Part shown: positions 11,508-22,484 of the stretch, piece after piece
Layout of the letters: each line of letters begins with the position of its first letter
How positions within the stretch are numbered: position 1 is the stretch's first letter
Assembly: GCA_029817715.1 (NCBI GenBank)
Contig: JARUPY010000605.1
Span: 3,658,001 to 3,722,000, forward strand
From: Melastoma dodecandrum
Taxonomy: Eukaryota > Streptophyta > Magnoliopsida > Myrtales > Melastomataceae
Direction: 5' to 3'
DNA: 64,000 nucleotides
Program-made: the position numbers and the translations under genes
Notes under the pieces: generated by a model
The model's input: the letters and a program-made list of their open reading frames with translations, nothing else
What the model was told of the DNA's origin: nothing
Databases searched by the model: none

Positions 11508-13329
11508 TCAAAAGATGAATTGAAACTCCCTTTCCCCCAGCTGCAGATCATCCTTAAACTCGCGGTCGTCGCTCAGCCCGTCGCAGAAGATCCTCGTGTA
11601 CTCGTCATCCTCTCCGGACTGCTGCTCCTGGTCCTTGGCCTCTGCCCCATCGTTCTCGTCCTCCGTTGGAACGTTCGAGTTCTTCTCCACGAGTTCCCTG
11701 AACACGGATGACCGGAGAAGCAGTCCGAGTGCAGTCGGGGAAGGCGACAATGAAGATGAGCAGGAGGACGGGGATGGTAGGGGCGGCTTGGCAAAAGGGT
11801 TGATGGGAGCTTTCGTGTCAAACAAGTCTTCCGACGAGAAGGGACCCGGAGGGAACAGAGACCCGTGGAGTTGGAGCGGGTTCTTCCTCGGGTTGCCAAA
11901 GTTGGTACTGACCAGTGGCATCTCGGGTTCGCTGGACAGTAGCGGTTGTTCCTGGGAGATGAAGTGGTTCATTGCTCCTGGCTTCAGCCACCTGATGTAT
12001 GTGCTTAGGTCGAAGTTTGTGACGGCATTGATTCCTCTGTACTCAATTGCTGCGATGTCGTATGCTCTAGCCGCTTCCTCTTGGGTGCCTGATGTATTTA
12101 CAGAGCATCATCACTCCTGGCTGTTTCACAGAAACTAAAAGTGGATAATCATTTAAATAGTCGGAGACTTACTGTAAGTGCCCAGATAGAGATACTTGTT
12201 TCCGAAAACCCGTCCGATCCTAGCTTCCCATCGGCCATTGTGGTGATGCCTTGCAACTCCTCGGTACTTTGAGACACCTCTTGAGAAGCCGCTGCTCTTT
12301 CTATCACGAACCAAAAACTGACCATGTTACCAAGGGTCTTATACCACAAGATGTCGAGATATTGCATTGATGTACCTTCTCAGAGAGGCCAGGTACTCCT
12401 CCTTGGTCATGTTATGCATTATTTCCATCTCATTCTCGTACTCAGCAATCTGCAGAAGAATGAAATTGCAGCCTCAACGTCAGTTTCTCTTCGCCAACAC
12501 TGTTGAGTAGTATTGAAGGTCGCGTAAAGAGTGCCTGCCCATACCGGGAAGTTGGTGAAAGTGGATGCACCCCAATACTTGAGTGCAGCCAAGTCATATG
12601 CTCGGGCTGCCGCTTCTTCTTCATCATATGCTCCTGCAGTGTCCAGACCGACACATCAACACAATGGAGGTGAACTGATATAGGATAAAGGAACCACGCA
12701 ATCTATTCTCCACTTACCAAGATAAACTGTCGACCCAGCAAAGAATCCACAGCACATTCCCCATTGCAATATGCAAGTGAAACAGTAAACTCTTAGAGGT
12801 CGAAATTCGAAATGCACTGACAATTGAAGAAACAACATGGAAGGGCCGGAATCGTATACCTTGTTTTCCTTTCTTCTTCTGTGTCGTGTTCCACGACAGC
12901 TTGTCCCATAGATGTGCTTCGTACCTTCCTGTCCATCTATGCCTGTTAGTTGTTCAACGTTCAGGTTTGGCTGGAAAAATTAGGCAGACTTAAACTATGA
13001 AGGGACGACTCGTTATCTTACCTGCTTACGCCGCGAAATTTCGAGCTCCTCTTCACTGTTGTTGTGCCAGATATCTGATCGCCAGCTTGGTTTTGCATCT
13101 GCTGATTCTGATGTTCCCCATTTCCTATCATCAATGGAACCAGATTCCTCCGACGTTTAACACCCCTCATAACTGGGGGTTGTCCAGCTCCTCCACCTTC
13201 GTGGGACACTCTGGGAACTCCTCTAGGGACTTGCTCCTCGCGCTTCACAGAAATCATCTCCATCTCGATTTCCTCTTTAGTCCCTTCTCCTTTGCTCAAC
13301 CTGAAACAGTTCACTTGGTCCGTTGTCAT
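11508..13329 (-). CDS. AP2-like transcription factor, WRI3/WRI4 (ADAP) type
   Basis: Seven exons on the minus strand: 13022-13329, 12860-12942, 12718-12726, 12545-12633, 12376-12449, 12173-12300, 11508-12088. They sum to 1272 nt, 423 aa, with every junction GT-AG and in phase. Exon 3 is only 9 nt and encodes the VYL of GKQVYLG, a known feature of euAP2/WRI genes. First AP2 domain: [20 protein letters not shown] to ALKYWG; second: [20 protein letters not shown] to AVTNFD; linker contains [17 protein letters not shown]. The C-terminus starts IRWLKPG and is acidic and Ser/Pro-rich, as expected for an activator. An in-frame stop lies just upstream of ATG 13329. Relatives promote fatty-acid and cutin synthesis or drought response in the nucleus; which role applies here is inference. 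An additional 5' exon cannot be excluded. Confidence 0.88.
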
Positions 13330-14216
13330 TATATAGAGTCATCCGGTATACCTGCGTTCTCTCGTTTCTACCGTTCACATCCGCTTCTTGTGGAAAGGTA
13401 CAAGCTCAACGGTGATCTCAAAGGCACGTGCGACAACTTATGTTGTCCCGACTCTGTCCAATTACGCTAAGACCTATGAAGTTATTCTAGCTTGTTGCTA
13501 ATGGCGTCTCGCGGCTTGTTTGCAAAACGATTCAACTGGGGACAAATCACATTCATAGGGGAAGATGTTGTTAGCTCCAGAACTTACAGCACTGCAGCGG
13601 CAAACACAGAAACGTCCGAAAGAGCCAAAGAGCCACCCACGAGCGGAGACACCGAGACATCATGGGGATGACAGGTTTTGTGCTCATCGAAACGGAGCCA
13701 GTTTCGCGCACCCCCATCAGCATATGGTGACTCGGGCTTACTGTCGTCGGCTTAGGACATCTGCAAGTTGAACGATTTCTTTTGTCTCGATCCTCCGTCG
13801 TGTTCTTTGTGCGGTTGCCTTTCATCGTTGGGATCATGGGGGACGGTTTGGCCCCAGGAATCTCTGAGCGGACAGTTACAAAAGTCTCTCCGAGCAGCGA
13901 CTCGACAGGGAGCAAGGTTTTCCACCTTGTGTGGCGACTGGATTGCACAGTTGGACGGTGTCTGCGAGGATTGACCCGAAGAAGCTGTCATAGCTTAAAC
14001 ATTAAAGGTATGCAGAACATCTACTAACTATTCATTTGGTTGGTTGGAATTAAAAAAAAAAAAAAGAAAGAAATGGAGTGAAATTTTATTTCTATTTTAT
14101 TAAAAAATTATTTTGCTCGGATTGTTAATAAATATCAATACATTTTATCTCCAACAAAAACAAAAACTTATTCAAACTCACTAGCTTGTGCATTAATAAG
14201 GATTTCAATTAGGCAT
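13330..14216 (-). other. upstream region of the AP2 gene
   Basis: Contains open minus-strand frames (13571-13991) that could be 5' UTR or an unresolved upstream exon; nothing recognisable in them. 14050-14200 is A/T-rich. Confidence 0.35.
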
Positions 14217-14426
14217 TTAGCTAGACCCTTCCCAGATTTGCGAACCAAATCTAGTTGGCTCATATCCCGAAATTCTAACTAAGTTCTTAACGATGAAATA
14301 CCCAATTATATCTACATCAACATCATCAAATCTAATTGTCTTTCCACCAAAGTAGCAGACTTTACTAGTTAAACTCATCCTACCACCACCAATGTGCACA
14401 ACCAGATTATCCCGCCCATCATCCAT
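14217..14426 (-). pseudogene. Mutator-like transposase N-terminal fragment
   Basis: A 69-aa minus-strand frame contains VVHIGGGRM, then VCYFGGKTIRFDDVDVD and ISGYEP. This pattern (HxGG...YxGG...FDDVDxD...GY) is typical of the PB1-like N-terminal region of plant MULE/MuDR transposases. The MULE catalytic and zinc-finger parts are not found next to it, and no terminal repeats are obvious. Confidence 0.55.
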
Positions 14427-14964
14427 TTATAAGCTACAAACAAAAAAATTCATTTAGTTCCTCTAATTAAAACATACATTACACACAATCAACTATAAAG
14501 TTAAGACCGTATACCTTAATTTGTTTTTTTTTTTTTTGAGAAAAACAATCACAAGAGTAATCAATCCATCACCGAGTAATTAAAGCATGGCAAGCTCCAA
14601 AAATTTTCAGCATTTTTTGCAACCTCTGCAAAATGCTTCACATGTACCAAAGACCATTACCAAGCGTCAATGTGGAAATTGTAGCACAAACTTTAAGCTT
14701 AGGAAGTCAATTTTCACAGTCTCACCTGCTTTTCCAATGTGATTCTGGAAAGTGATTGAACATGCAACGCAGATCAAATTCCTTCTTAACAAGGTTTGAG
14801 GGACTCCTTGGAACGGATTGAACAGACGTGGAACAGACACAGATCTATATGTTTTACCGCCGTTACTTCGTTCCCATTTGGCGCCACAAACTCCCCCTCC
14901 CCCCCCCCCTTTTCCCAGTCGGTTCGGTTTCGCCGCCCTCGTTTCTACGTGTTCTAGCGAGAAG
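14427..14964. other. no gene seen
   Basis: A/T-rich, with a T run at 14521-14537 and a C run near 14895-14909 just before the possible exon at 14965. No coding region recognised. Confidence 0.3.
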
Positions 14965-15078
14965 ATGGCGGACGGCGGCCGCCAGGTCAACATCTCTCTA
15001 GGTAGCCGTGGCAGAACCGTGAGTCTGCCGCGGAACCTCTCCTCTTTTGCTGCTCGATGGTGTTCGGAGGAGCCCTAG
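14965..15078 (+). other. possible orphan first exon of an unknown gene
   Basis: A GC-rich start with codon-like composition: MADGGRQVNISLGSRGRT, followed by a candidate donor (GTGAGT) at about 15019, and a leader that looks like a plant 5' UTR. No downstream exons were recognised before the hAT element at 15669, so the gene is either split by insertions beyond recognition or this is chance. Product unknown. Confidence 0.25.
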
Positions 15079-15660
15079 TTTCGTTAGGGTCCGCCACTAC
15101 TTTTTGGCTGTTGAGTGCGGTGAAATCGATCATTAGGGTTTCGGCTAAATCGAGCGGCAAGGGAAGTAGTATTAGCAACAACCATAGGGCTAGGGCCTGT
15201 TTGGTTAAGGGAAGCTTTTTTCTGTGTTTCTGAGTAGTGTGAGAGTTGCAGCTTCTCGGGCATTGTCTATTTGGTTTCCTGTCGATGGGATAAGTGAGTT
15301 AGTCTGGATGGTCCTGGTTTTATCCATGTGGAGAGTTATGATACCAGCACACGCGGCTATCAATAAATAAGGGTGCAGAGTTTTTCTATTGCTTAACCAG
15401 TAACTCCATGGCAATATCACGTAAACTAACTTTTTTTTTTTAAGACAATTAGATTGGGTTGGGTTGGGTTGTGTTGCCCTAAGCATACACGCCATCAAAA
15501 CTACTCAAATTCCCAAGCTACAGGTATTCGAACGGTCATGAAAATCGGCTAGTGTCGGGACCATTACACAAAGCCGATAAACTTTAGTCGATAATAAGCA
15601 TCGGTTTAAGTTTTAATCACATGTGATTGAACTTATGTTAGTTTTAGGATTAATTAGACA
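15079..15660. other. no gene seen
   Basis: A GTTGG-rich run near 15451-15473 is a short simple repeat. No coding signal recognised. Confidence 0.3.
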
Positions 15661-16238
15661 TGACTAATTAGGGGTGAGCATATGTTCCGGGTAAAACCGG
15701 GAACCGGTCGAAACCGGTATCATATGGTCGAATAGATCAGGCAGGTTCTAGATTATAAAATTTTGAAGACCGGTGGTACCAAGTACAGTTACAGGTTCTC
15801 TCATTGGAACCAACTCGGAGAACCGAGAACCTAACCTAAATTTTACTCAACACTTGCCCGGGTCCCCTGCTACACTTGCCCATAAATTTTGCCCAACACT
15901 TGCCCCGGGGTCCCCAGGAACCGACCTTGGGTCCCCTGCAACATAGGAAATTAAGATAGAAAAAGCAAGAGAAAGAGGGACAACGGACACCAAACGCCCC
16001 CTTCCCTTCATCGGACTAGGAAGTTAAAAAGAAAAAGAAAAAAAAATCATAATCCTCCTCCTCCTCCTTTCTCTTCGTTCTCCCTGGGAGTCTCGTCTCC
16101 TTTCCAACTGGTGAGTTCCCTTGTTTCCTTCTCCTTCCCGTGCTGGTTTTAGGAGCTTGTTAGGGTTTTGGTGTTTTTTTTCGTTTGCGTTACGTGGGTC
16201 GAAATTCGATGACCTGCTCCCGTCTGCTTTTGCCGGAA

Positions 16239-16378
16239 ACTTTTCTTGAGTATTTGTTGGTTTACTTTTTTTTTGTTCCCTTATCGTAAAGTTTGGTGCT
16301 TTTCTTCGGTTTTCTTGAGTATTTGTTGGTTTACTTTGTTTTTGTTCCCTGATCGTAAAGTTTGGTGCTTTTCTTCGG
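16239..16378 (+). repeat. direct tandem duplication in the hAT-1 leader
   Basis: A unit of about 69 bp, starting TTTTCTTGAGTATTTG and ending near GGTGCTTTTCTTCGG, is present twice in a row with few differences. Confidence 0.8.
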
Positions 16379-16803
16379 TTTTCTGGTGTTATTTTAGGGG
16401 TTGGGGGTGCTGAGTTTTTAAATGTGTGGATAGACATAGATCTAGTTGTAATTGTTTGGGTGTTTTATTTGCGATCATGTTTCTGGAGTCGTTCAGTGAT
16501 GGTCGACAGAAGGGGTTGGATAATCTGGAGTCAGGAAAGGTTTTTCTTGCTGACCGTAGAAATTAGGATGATCCGTTAGGTCACTGGCCATCTGATTGGC
16601 TGGGGCTGCATCTGATCTGTGGTTTTCAGATTGTTGGCAATGTCGATGATTGATTTGCCGTCATCTCTTATGTGCATCGCCTCTGCTTGGCTTGGTTATT
16701 TGGATTTTTGTTTTCCCAATACTGGTTATGTGATATTGGACGGAGGCTGATTATGTGATTTAATGATCTATTGGTTGATTTGTTAGGTTGTCCGAATTAG
16801 AAG

Positions 16804-18070
16804 ATGAATCCTATTTCTAACAACAATGAGGCTCGAACAACTGTTATTCAAGGAACTTTGGCTTCAAGAGCAGCCAATCTTCCTACTACTCCTAAGCTTA
16901 AGGTAACCGGCAAACAAAATATAAAGTCTAATGTTTGGGATCATTTTGCAAAAATTTTGAATGAGAAGACTCATAAGGCAGAGAATGTGAAGTACATTTA
17001 CTGTAACAATATGTACAAGTATAATCCTAATTGGGGCACTTCAATGATGTTGAAGCACATTAATAGTTGTCGGAAGTTTACTCATAATATGGATAAATGA
17101 CAAAAGATGTTTGCTGGCAGCAAGGCAGAAGGGTGCACAAGTAGTAGTGTTCTATCTACTTGGGTGTTTGATCAATAACGTTGCAGAGATATGCTTGCTA
17201 GGATGATTATTGTCGACGAACAACCTTTTTCACTTGTCGAACATGAAGGTTTTCGCACGTTTGTTAATGTTCTACAACCTGCTTTCAAGCCTGTTTCTCG
17301 ATTCACTATTGCTAGAGATTGCATGAAGATTTTCATGAGTGAGAAGATTGTGCTCAAAACTTTTATTGACTCTTTGAACTCTCGAGTTGCACTTACAACT
17401 GATACATGAACTTCCAATCATAACTTGAACTATCTATGTCTTACTGCTCATTTTATTGACGATGAATGGAAGTTGCATAAACGCATATTGAGTTTTGTGG
17501 TTATGACTAGCAAGGGAAGAAAATTGGCAGAATGATTGAGAAGTGCATTATTGATTGAGGAATACAACATCGCATTTCTACAAAATGATGCGCTCTCTTG
17601 CAATAAAATTGTGGAGCATGTTGGATCAAGTAGTGGTTCTGCTTTGGATGATGGTTGTGAGATGCATGAGAATCTTCAGCACGACTACATGAGATACATG
17701 GAGGAAGAGTTGAATGCACGAGGTAAATCTGAATTAGAGCGTTACTTGAAAGATAAATGTGAAGAGTGTAAGGCTGATTTTGATGTTTTAGGTTGGTGGA
17801 AAAGGAATGTCACAAAGTATTCTATTTTTCCTTGCATTGCGAGAGATATTTTAGCCATCCATGTGTCAACGGTTGCTTCTGAATCTGCTTTTAGTACGTC
17901 GGGCCGTGTTGGATTGCTACCGTAGTTCATTAACTCCTAAAGTTGTTGAGGTATTAATATGTGTACAAGATTGGCTAAGCTCCCCTTTATCTCCTATTAA
18001 TATAGATGAGAACATGAAAAATGCCGAAAGATATGAACAAGGTATCTTAATTATTTCAACTGAGTCATGA
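16804..18070 (+). pseudogene. hAT-1 transposase (RICESLEEPER/DAYSLEEPER type), broken
   Basis: The first frame (16804-17100) is an N-terminus with a BED-finger-like region (SNVWDHFAKI, then YIYCNNMYKY and MLKHINSC) in which one metal-binding Cys appears replaced by Asn. Later frames 17191-17409 and 17536-17925 carry recognisable hAT parts (EHEGFRTFVNVLQP, TAHFIDDEWKLHKRI, VLGWWKRNVTKY, STVASESAFSTSGRV), separated by stops at about 17100, 17176, 17407, 17533 and a frameshift near 17910. The middle of the catalytic domain is missing. The leader contains a plausible 5'-UTR intron (about 16110-16787). Confidence 0.85.
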
Positions 18071-18159
18071 TGTTTTTTCTACTTACTAAGTTTGTGTATC
18101 ATCCGCTCACATTTTGTTTACATGACTTGTTTATACAGATTTTGCCAATATTAATTCAG

Positions 18160-18675
18160 ACATTACAGATGTTTGAAGGCTTAAAAGTCTATCATTGAAG
18201 ATTGCTCTAATTTTTGTATGTTTGAAGGTATTCTCTTTGCTCATGTGCCATAATTTTTACGGTTTTTGGCCTCCGGGATGACATGGACGCCCTTCCCTTG
18301 CAGGTTTTTTTGCTCCCTTCTGTGTTCTACTTTCCAGGTCAACGCTGATTCATTCGTCATGTTTTGGTCGATCATATGTTGTGCTTCATTTCTGGACCCT
18401 TATCATGTGTGATTAGGAGTTGGTGGATTGGGAGCACAAAAGCAAGGTCAACGGCAAGATGCATGCTTGCTGCCATGATTCCCACGACGCTATGCTGCTC
18501 GTAGCGGCCAGGTTGTTACAGGGCAGGAAGAATCAGATCAAGGTTCTCATTGACAGGGAGACTGCTTTTGATTTTCCTAGAAAGTCTACTTCGTTTCCCT
18601 CGTGTGGGAATTAACTCATGTTTAAGGCTCAAAAGTCCGTCATTGAGAATTGCTCTAATTTACTTGTATGATTTT
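18160..18675 (+). repeat. imperfect direct repeats flanking the captured fragment
   Basis: About 50 bp at 18172-18228 (GGCTTAAAAGTC..ATTGCTCTAATTT) recur at 18622-18675 (GGCTCAAAAGTC..ATTGCTCTAATTT). The captured hydrolase fragment lies between them. Confidence 0.7.
18262..18612 (+). pseudogene. captured fragment of an ILR1-like IAA-amino acid hydrolase
   Basis: Two exon pieces with their intron. The first (about 18265-18302) encodes LRDDMDALPLQ, matching the conserved ALRADMDALPLQ of M20 amidohydrolases, and ends at a GT. After an intron ending in TTAG, the second (18418-18600) encodes [20 protein letters not shown] and then [14 protein letters not shown]. The family motif is HACGHDAH; here it is HACCHDSH. 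Such enzymes release free auxin from amino-acid conjugates. Only a small part of the roughly 430-aa enzyme is present. It lies inside the hAT terminal repeats, between two imperfect copies of one element segment. Confidence 0.8.
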
Positions 18676-18909
18676 GTTTCTTTTCTAGTAAGGATATAGT
18701 ACAAAGCACATGTATCCAAATGAGTAATGGGATGGATTTTATGTAGAGGTGTGGACATGGTACTGAAATCGGTACCAGAACTGGCGGGTTCATTCTTGGG
18801 TGGTTCTTTAAGCAATATGGTAGGTTTTAGGTTCTAAAAATAAGGAATTGGCCATTACAAGATAGGTTCCAGATTCTACGTCTGGAACCTACTCACCCCT
18901 ATGACTAAC

Positions 18910-19390
18910 GACGCTCCTTAAACTAATTCTCATTTCAGAGGTTTGTTAAACATAACGAACGATATCATCTAAAAGTAGATTTTGGTCTTCATCAAACATA
19001 GTCGGTGACATATATATATATATATCTGTCTCCCACAAGGGGGTTCACCTAGTTTGCTGAGCACAAAACAGAAACATAGGGAAATGGTACTTGATCAGAA
19101 TAAAATAATAATATCTTTATTTTAACCTTTCCTTATTTTTATTTCCCGTCCTTTAACAAACTAACGTTCACTATTCATACGGAAAGCTAAAACGAAACGA
19201 TAGGTAAAGACGAGATAATTGCTCAACAAGAAACAGATGACAATGGAGGATAGCTTCGATTTACCGTGAGAAAAGAAACTATTTCGGTTTTTACAGTCGA
19301 AAGTTTTAATATTCCTCTAGTACCATTCTCAACTTATTTTGTCTTTTCTAATTTTTAGAGAAACCTCAAAATTTTGAAAAAGTTTTAATT
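18910..19390. other. no gene; TA microsatellite
   Basis: A (TA)n tract lies at about 19010-19026. The last about 100 bp before 19391 may be viral leader sequence. No host gene seen. Confidence 0.4.
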
Positions 19391-21011
19391 ATGTCCTTGA
19401 CAATGGCGGGAGAAGGAAAATCTTTGGGAAATCCTTCTGGAATTCCTTCAAAACTGGAATTCGTTTCAGAGTCTAGAATGGCTCCCTATGGGATAAATAA
19501 GAGTATAAATGATATTCTAACGCAATTAACTATTCAAGGGAGTACAAAAAGTCTTGAGAGTCGAAACCATCTTGCTCAGGAAGTAGGTTCTATAGTAAAC
19601 AAGCCTGAAGCCGAGGCAACTTCTGTACTGGAAAGTACCACGGGAAAACCAGTCGAAAAATTGAATCTGGGAGGAAGAAATTCCAAACAGAATCAAGGCA
19701 AAAGTGTGGATGAAATGTGTAAGGAGTCAGTAGCTCCTTACATTTTAGACCCACAAAAGCGAAATGCAAATTTGAACTCCCAAAGCGGGGAGTTGGCAAA
19801 GGACTTAAGGAAAGCCTTAGGCCTGGCAGAAGAAATTCCAGTTCATTTAGACAATAGAACATTTAATGAATTAGTTACTGCGAAAAGGGAAATTTATAGG
19901 CTAGACTATCTCCCATAAAACCAAACCGGAATTTATTCCAGGGATAACATCTTAAAACCTATAATTACCCCTGGTGCTTTTCTAGATATCGATTGTGAGA
20001 AGCACGTATCAGAAAAGATAGATTAGTGGTTATCATTAATTCGAATGACTGCGTCTACCGGGATATTATCCCCTGGATCAGTTTACAAATTATGTGTGGC
20101 AGCCCTCATGGGAACAGTGCAAAAATACTGAAAATCTTTGGTGGCTCATACATACATCAAAGAAAAGATAAATCAAGCACTGACCGTTGATGGTGTATTA
20201 GCAATCATCGCTGATGCATTAAAACGGGAGTTCTGTGGTTTTTCTTTATCCACTGAGACTGTGGAAAAAGCGCAATCGCTGACTGCTCTTGTTAAACTAC
20301 AGATCTGCGATATGTGTATGTTTGATAACTACGTATGTAAATTCCAAAAGTATTATTACAATCTGGATGTAGTTTCTCAACAGTTCATATGGGGAACCTT
20401 TTTTGCAAAACTTCCAGAACCTTGGCCAGAAGTTGCACAAAAATTCTGGCCTGAGTGAAGAAAAAATTGTTTCGGGACTCGGAGGAAAAATTCAGGCGGT
20501 TAAGTATGCGATGAGGAAAGCGTGTACTGCTCCAGGTTAAGGAAGGAGCTAAAAAGCTTCCATACCTGAACAAAAGCTGTTGTTCTCAAATTGAATATGT
20601 ACCTAGGAGGTATAGATGTGATACTCCAGGAGAATCAATGAGAGCAAGAAACTTTCCGAACAAGAAAAAATTTGTTGGATACAATAAGCGAAAGTTTGTC
20701 CAAAAAGAGACCCCCAGAACAAACAAGGGAAAGGTCCTGCTTACAAACCGAGAAGGTTTGTAAGGAGACGGAACAACCTTAAGGATACAGATAGGATCGA
20801 TGCCTTTAAGCGAAAGCATGGCAGGGAGCCTAAGTGTCCAAAAGGGAAACCGTTGAGCAGTTGTAATTGTTGCTGGTTTTGTGGATCAAAAACCCACAAA
20901 GCGGATACTTGTCCTCAGAAGAACCAAAGGAGAGAAAAACTCCGGATGGTGTTTCTAGATGACAGGAGTTATGAGGAAGAAATTCTGGCATATGAACCAA
21001 TAGATGAGTAA
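19391..21011 (+). pseudogene. pararetrovirus capsid region
   Basis: The N-terminal frame 19391-19918 is intact but unrecognised in fold. Capsid core follows in 20138-20458 and just upstream (GSVYKLCVAALMGTVQ). After several stops, a basic stretch (about 20735-20850, Arg/Lys-rich) precedes the capsid zinc knuckle CWFCGSKTHKADTC (about 20873-20915). This is the usual caulimovirid capsid layout: core, basic RNA-binding arm, CCHC finger. Stops at about 19916, 20025, 20131 and 20456, and frame changes after 20458, break it. Confidence 0.8.
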
Positions 21012-21238
21012 GAAATTTCTGACTTAGACTCGGAAGTAGAATCCATCTACGAGGTTGTATCAAATTATGATACAAACTCCGAAGAAGATTTTGATCTCTG
21101 GACAATGCATCTGTTCATGATGAGAGCAGAGCAAAATGGAGATGGTGATGAGTTAGTTTCCTTGGAAACAACGAATCAAGTACTGGAAGAATCTCACCAG
21201 TACGAAGATCCATCCCAAGCAATCCTGGAATGGAGGTT

Positions 21239-21902
21239 TCCTAATGTTAATGTAAGAGAAGTCTGAAATGTTTCAAGGTTTAACTTTAGATCTATAATAG
21301 ACATCTCACAATCAGAGGCAACGGCTCAAGTTACAAGTACGGAACTTGAGACTTTGGATATCCCATTATTAAACGTACAACGCATTAGGGAAACCATGCA
21401 ACGTACGAGAGGTGTATATAACTATATACACATTGGGTTAATCCAGGTGGGCTTGATTCCGTTATTTCATCTTCCGGCGGATAGTCCTGTGGTAGCAGCT
21501 GTAATCGATAAAAGATGGCGAGAATTTAAAGATCAAGTGATATCAGGTATACAGGCCAACCTTGCACACGGTTCTGTATGGTTTCAGGTCCATCCAAAAT
21601 TCATGATGGCCCTGAACGATCGTTGTTTGGGGAATTCATTGACTTTAAGGATTAAATCAATGAATATGGATAGAATGAATCCGCAGGCTAATATTTTGGT
21701 GTATCACACTAGGGTAATTTATCGACTGGTAAATACCACTAGTCCTGGTGTGAGAAACATCTCAAGACTTACTGAGTTGTTTGAGGAAGGTCATAATCAA
21801 CCGAGAGATGAATCAATAAGGATGATGAGAGTTACCTATCCAGATAACTCTTTATCCAACATTCCTAAAGTCTGTGAGGTTGTTGAGCAAATAGCCAAGT
21901 AG
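21239..21902 (+). pseudogene. pararetrovirus movement protein (30K superfamily)
   Basis: The frame from about 21262, open from 21354, contains YNYIHIGLIQVGLIPLF followed by SPVVAAVIDKRWREF and the VWFQVHPKFMMAL block, typical of caulimovirid movement proteins that form tubules through plasmodesmata. It stops at 21902. It follows the capsid region and precedes the protease. Confidence 0.8.
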
Positions 21903-22055
21903 AGGTCTATATCAGTAGACGGAATCTGGAGGATGATATAACCATCCCGAGAAATACCCAGAAACACTGGATTTGGTGTCAGGAAAGTAGAACTGAGCAC
22001 ATATGTAGCTCTAAGTTTCAAATTTCCTAGATACTATGAGTATTCTCTAGATACC

Positions 22056-22469
22056 TTGATAGACACTGGGTGTAGCATAAGTTGTACTAGACTCAATGCG
22101 CTACCAAATGAGTGGTGGGAACCATTGCAAAAACCCATCCATATGGTTAATGTAGATGGAATGGCAACAATTGTTAGCCATCAGGCCACTAATGTGCCTG
22201 TCTTTATTGATGGACAAAAATTCATCGTTAAAGAGATCCTGGCACACCCTTTGTTAGAGGCAAATGTCATTCTTGGTATTGCCCTTCTAAAAGGACAAAA
22301 TGAAAATTTACCTTTTGTGCAGGATATCCATCATGTTTCCATAGGTGGTGTAAGGATCAGTATTCTACAAGAACCTAAATTAAGGTTAAAATTTGGGTTC
22401 TATCTGGTAAAACGGACAGAATACTATGGTATGTCACCGTGTGAAAGAACTTTCAGAGTGCGAGCTTAG
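22056..22469 (+). pseudogene. pararetrovirus aspartic protease
   Basis: The retropepsin active site is visible as IDTGCSIS near the start, and the second conserved hydrophobic-G element as NVILGIALL. It would cleave the viral polyprotein. A stop at 22467-22469 separates it from the RT frame that begins 16 nt later. Confidence 0.85.
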
Positions 22470-22484
22470 CGTGGTGATGTAAGG

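Larger units (their letters stand above)
15669..18901 (+). mobile_element. hAT transposon 1 (internally deleted, with captured gene fragment)
   Basis: Terminal inverted repeats TAGGGGTGAG (15669) and CTCACCCCTA (ending 18901). Flanking 8-bp sequences TGACTAAT (15661-15668) and TGACTAAC (18902-18909) match at 7 of 8 bases, as expected of an aged hAT target duplication. Subterminal zones are rich in AACCGGT/GGTACC motifs typical of such ends. Inside are a leader, a BED-type transposase broken by stops and deletion, and a fragment of a host IAA-amino-acid hydrolase gene. Confidence 0.88.

Noticed and set aside
11596..12138. 180-codon plus-strand open frame
   Set aside because: Antisense to the last exons of the AP2 gene; no recognisable domain.
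15451..15473. Telomere-like repeat
   Set aside because: Units are GTTGG/TTGGG, not TTTAGGG, and only a few copies.
18420..18614. Small independent gene
   Set aside because: It is the second exon piece of a captured ILR1-like hydrolase inside hAT-1, without start or end of its own.
15660..18909. Alternative hAT-1 target duplication ATGACTAA (8/8)
   Set aside because: It would leave the ends asymmetric; TAGGGGTG...CACCCCTA ends with TGACTAAT/TGACTAAC fit hAT rules better.
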